Positions 7,044 to 7,235 of a DNA stretch of 7,235 nucleotides are shown here, one piece after another. The notes beneath the pieces were generated by a model. The model did not search any database. It was not told the DNA's origin and was given only the letters and a program-made list of their open reading frames with translations. A program made the translations under genes and the position numbers. Source of the DNA: Planctomycetota bacterium (GTDB taxonomy: Bacteria; Planctomycetota; UBA1135; UBA2386); assembly GCA_020425915.1 (NCBI GenBank), contig JAGQQZ010000301.1:1-7235 (forward strand). Direction: 5' to 3'. How positions within the stretch are numbered: the stretch's first letter is position 1; every line of letters starts with the position of its first letter.

Positions 7044-7072
7044 CCTGGGCGTAGCCACTCGCTACGCTCGGG
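7044..7072 (+). terminator. strong intergenic hairpin, possible terminator or repeat element
   Basis: The arms gcgtagc (7049-7055) and gctacgc (7061-7067) pair perfectly around the loop cactc. The stem extends outwards to 12 pairs, including two G-U pairs, from 7044 to 7072. It lies between the stop at 7020 and the next start at 7085. There is no T run after it, so a classical intrinsic terminator is not shown; it may instead be a U-less terminator, an mRNA-end stabiliser or a copy of a dispersed palindromic repeat. Confidence 0.4.
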
Positions 7073-7084
7073 CGCCGAAGCACC

Positions 7085-7235
7085 GTGAGCTCCGACCTCT
7101 CACAACTCACGATCGACCGATCGACGCGGCGGCAGCGCCGCCGCGCCAACCCATGGCCCGTGCGCATCGGTGCGCTCGTCGTCCTGGGCGCGGCCCTGTG
7201 GCTGTTCTGGACGCCGGTTCAGTCCTGGATCGACA
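7085..7235 (+). CDS. start of a membrane-anchored protein, possibly an HlyD/RND-type periplasmic adaptor (cut by window edge)
   Basis: Only 50 residues are visible. GTG at 7085 opens MSSDLSQLTIDRSTRR, followed by a strongly basic stretch (RQRRRANPW, 16-24), then a hydrophobic helix at about 27-43 (IGALVVLGAALWLFW) and WID as the frame leaves the window. By the positive-inside rule the N-terminus stays in the cytoplasm and the rest lies outside. A short polar leader of this form, a basic patch and one helix are typical of membrane-fusion (adaptor) subunits of RND or ABC efflux systems in planctomycetes; this is recognition by resemblance only, because no lipoyl or beta-barrel domain is in the window. 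The Shine-Dalgarno match is weak (GAAG). A GTG at 7160 is possible in frame but would remove the basic leader. Confidence 0.55.
   Translation, partial: MSSDLSQLTIDRSTRRQRRRANPWPVRIGALVVLGAALWLFWTPVQSWID
7125..7145. repeat. perfect 9-base inverted repeat within the arginine-rich leader
   Basis: The arms cgcggcggc (7125-7133) and gccgccgcg (7137-7145) are exact reverse complements around agc. The element encodes the Arg-rich run after residue 14 of the partial gene. As mRNA it would be a very stable hairpin about 40 bases after the GTG. It can arise simply from CGG and CGC arginine codons flanking one CAG. Confidence 0.45.

Noticed and set aside
5902..7167. A 421-residue minus-strand frame opposite the 371-residue gene
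   Set aside because: Same shadow effect: no recognisable domain, biased composition, and it crosses the intergenic hairpin and two plus-strand gene ends.
1..7235. CRISPR array, tRNA, insertion sequence or attachment site
   Set aside because: No regularly spaced repeats, no tRNA-like cloverleaf, no transposase or integrase motif and no terminal inverted repeats flanking a gene were found.

Overview
The window is very GC-rich, densely coded DNA. Its two exported proteins have an architecture that I associate with the Planctomycetota, in particular deep-branching marine lineages with many large secreted beta-rich proteins of unknown role. This assignment rests on family resemblance remembered from protein sequence, especially the C-terminal domain of the 371-residue protein. 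No rRNA, tRNA, insertion sequence, CRISPR array or integrase is visible.

The left half (1 to 3124, minus strand) is a run of three tightly packed glycosyltransferase genes. In transcription order they are a GT2 family enzyme, a second GT2 family enzyme of the rhamnosyltransferase-like COG1216 type, and a GT4 family enzyme that runs off the left edge. Their ends overlap by 8 and 4 bases, so they almost certainly form one operon. They would build a surface glycan such as an exopolysaccharide, an O-antigen-like chain or a protein-linked glycan, by successive sugar transfer at the cytoplasmic face of the membrane.

Positions 3125 to 3427 form a divergent intergenic region. It holds two perfect 8-base inverted repeats (3249-3265 and 3366-3388), a weaker dyad (3148-3167) and a possible -10 element placed for leaderless transcription of the glycosyltransferase operon.

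The right half (3428 to 7020, plus strand) holds two exported proteins joined by an ATGA stop/start overlap. The first (826 residues) has a signal peptide, a long right-handed parallel beta-helix region and two tandem jelly-roll modules resembling carbohydrate-binding modules. The second (371 residues) has a signal peptide and two beta-rich domains of a kind common in planctomycete secreted proteins. The overlap implies co-translation and probably joint function at the cell surface or outside the cell.

After a short gap with a strong hairpin (7044-7072), a further plus-strand gene begins at 7085 and leaves the window. Its 50 visible residues show a basic N-terminus and one membrane segment, consistent with the start of a periplasmic adaptor (HlyD/RND type) of an export system. 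One possible reading is a surface-construction neighbourhood: glycan synthesis on one side, secreted glycan-binding or matrix proteins on the other, and an export component after them. The link between the halves is inferred from adjacency only.
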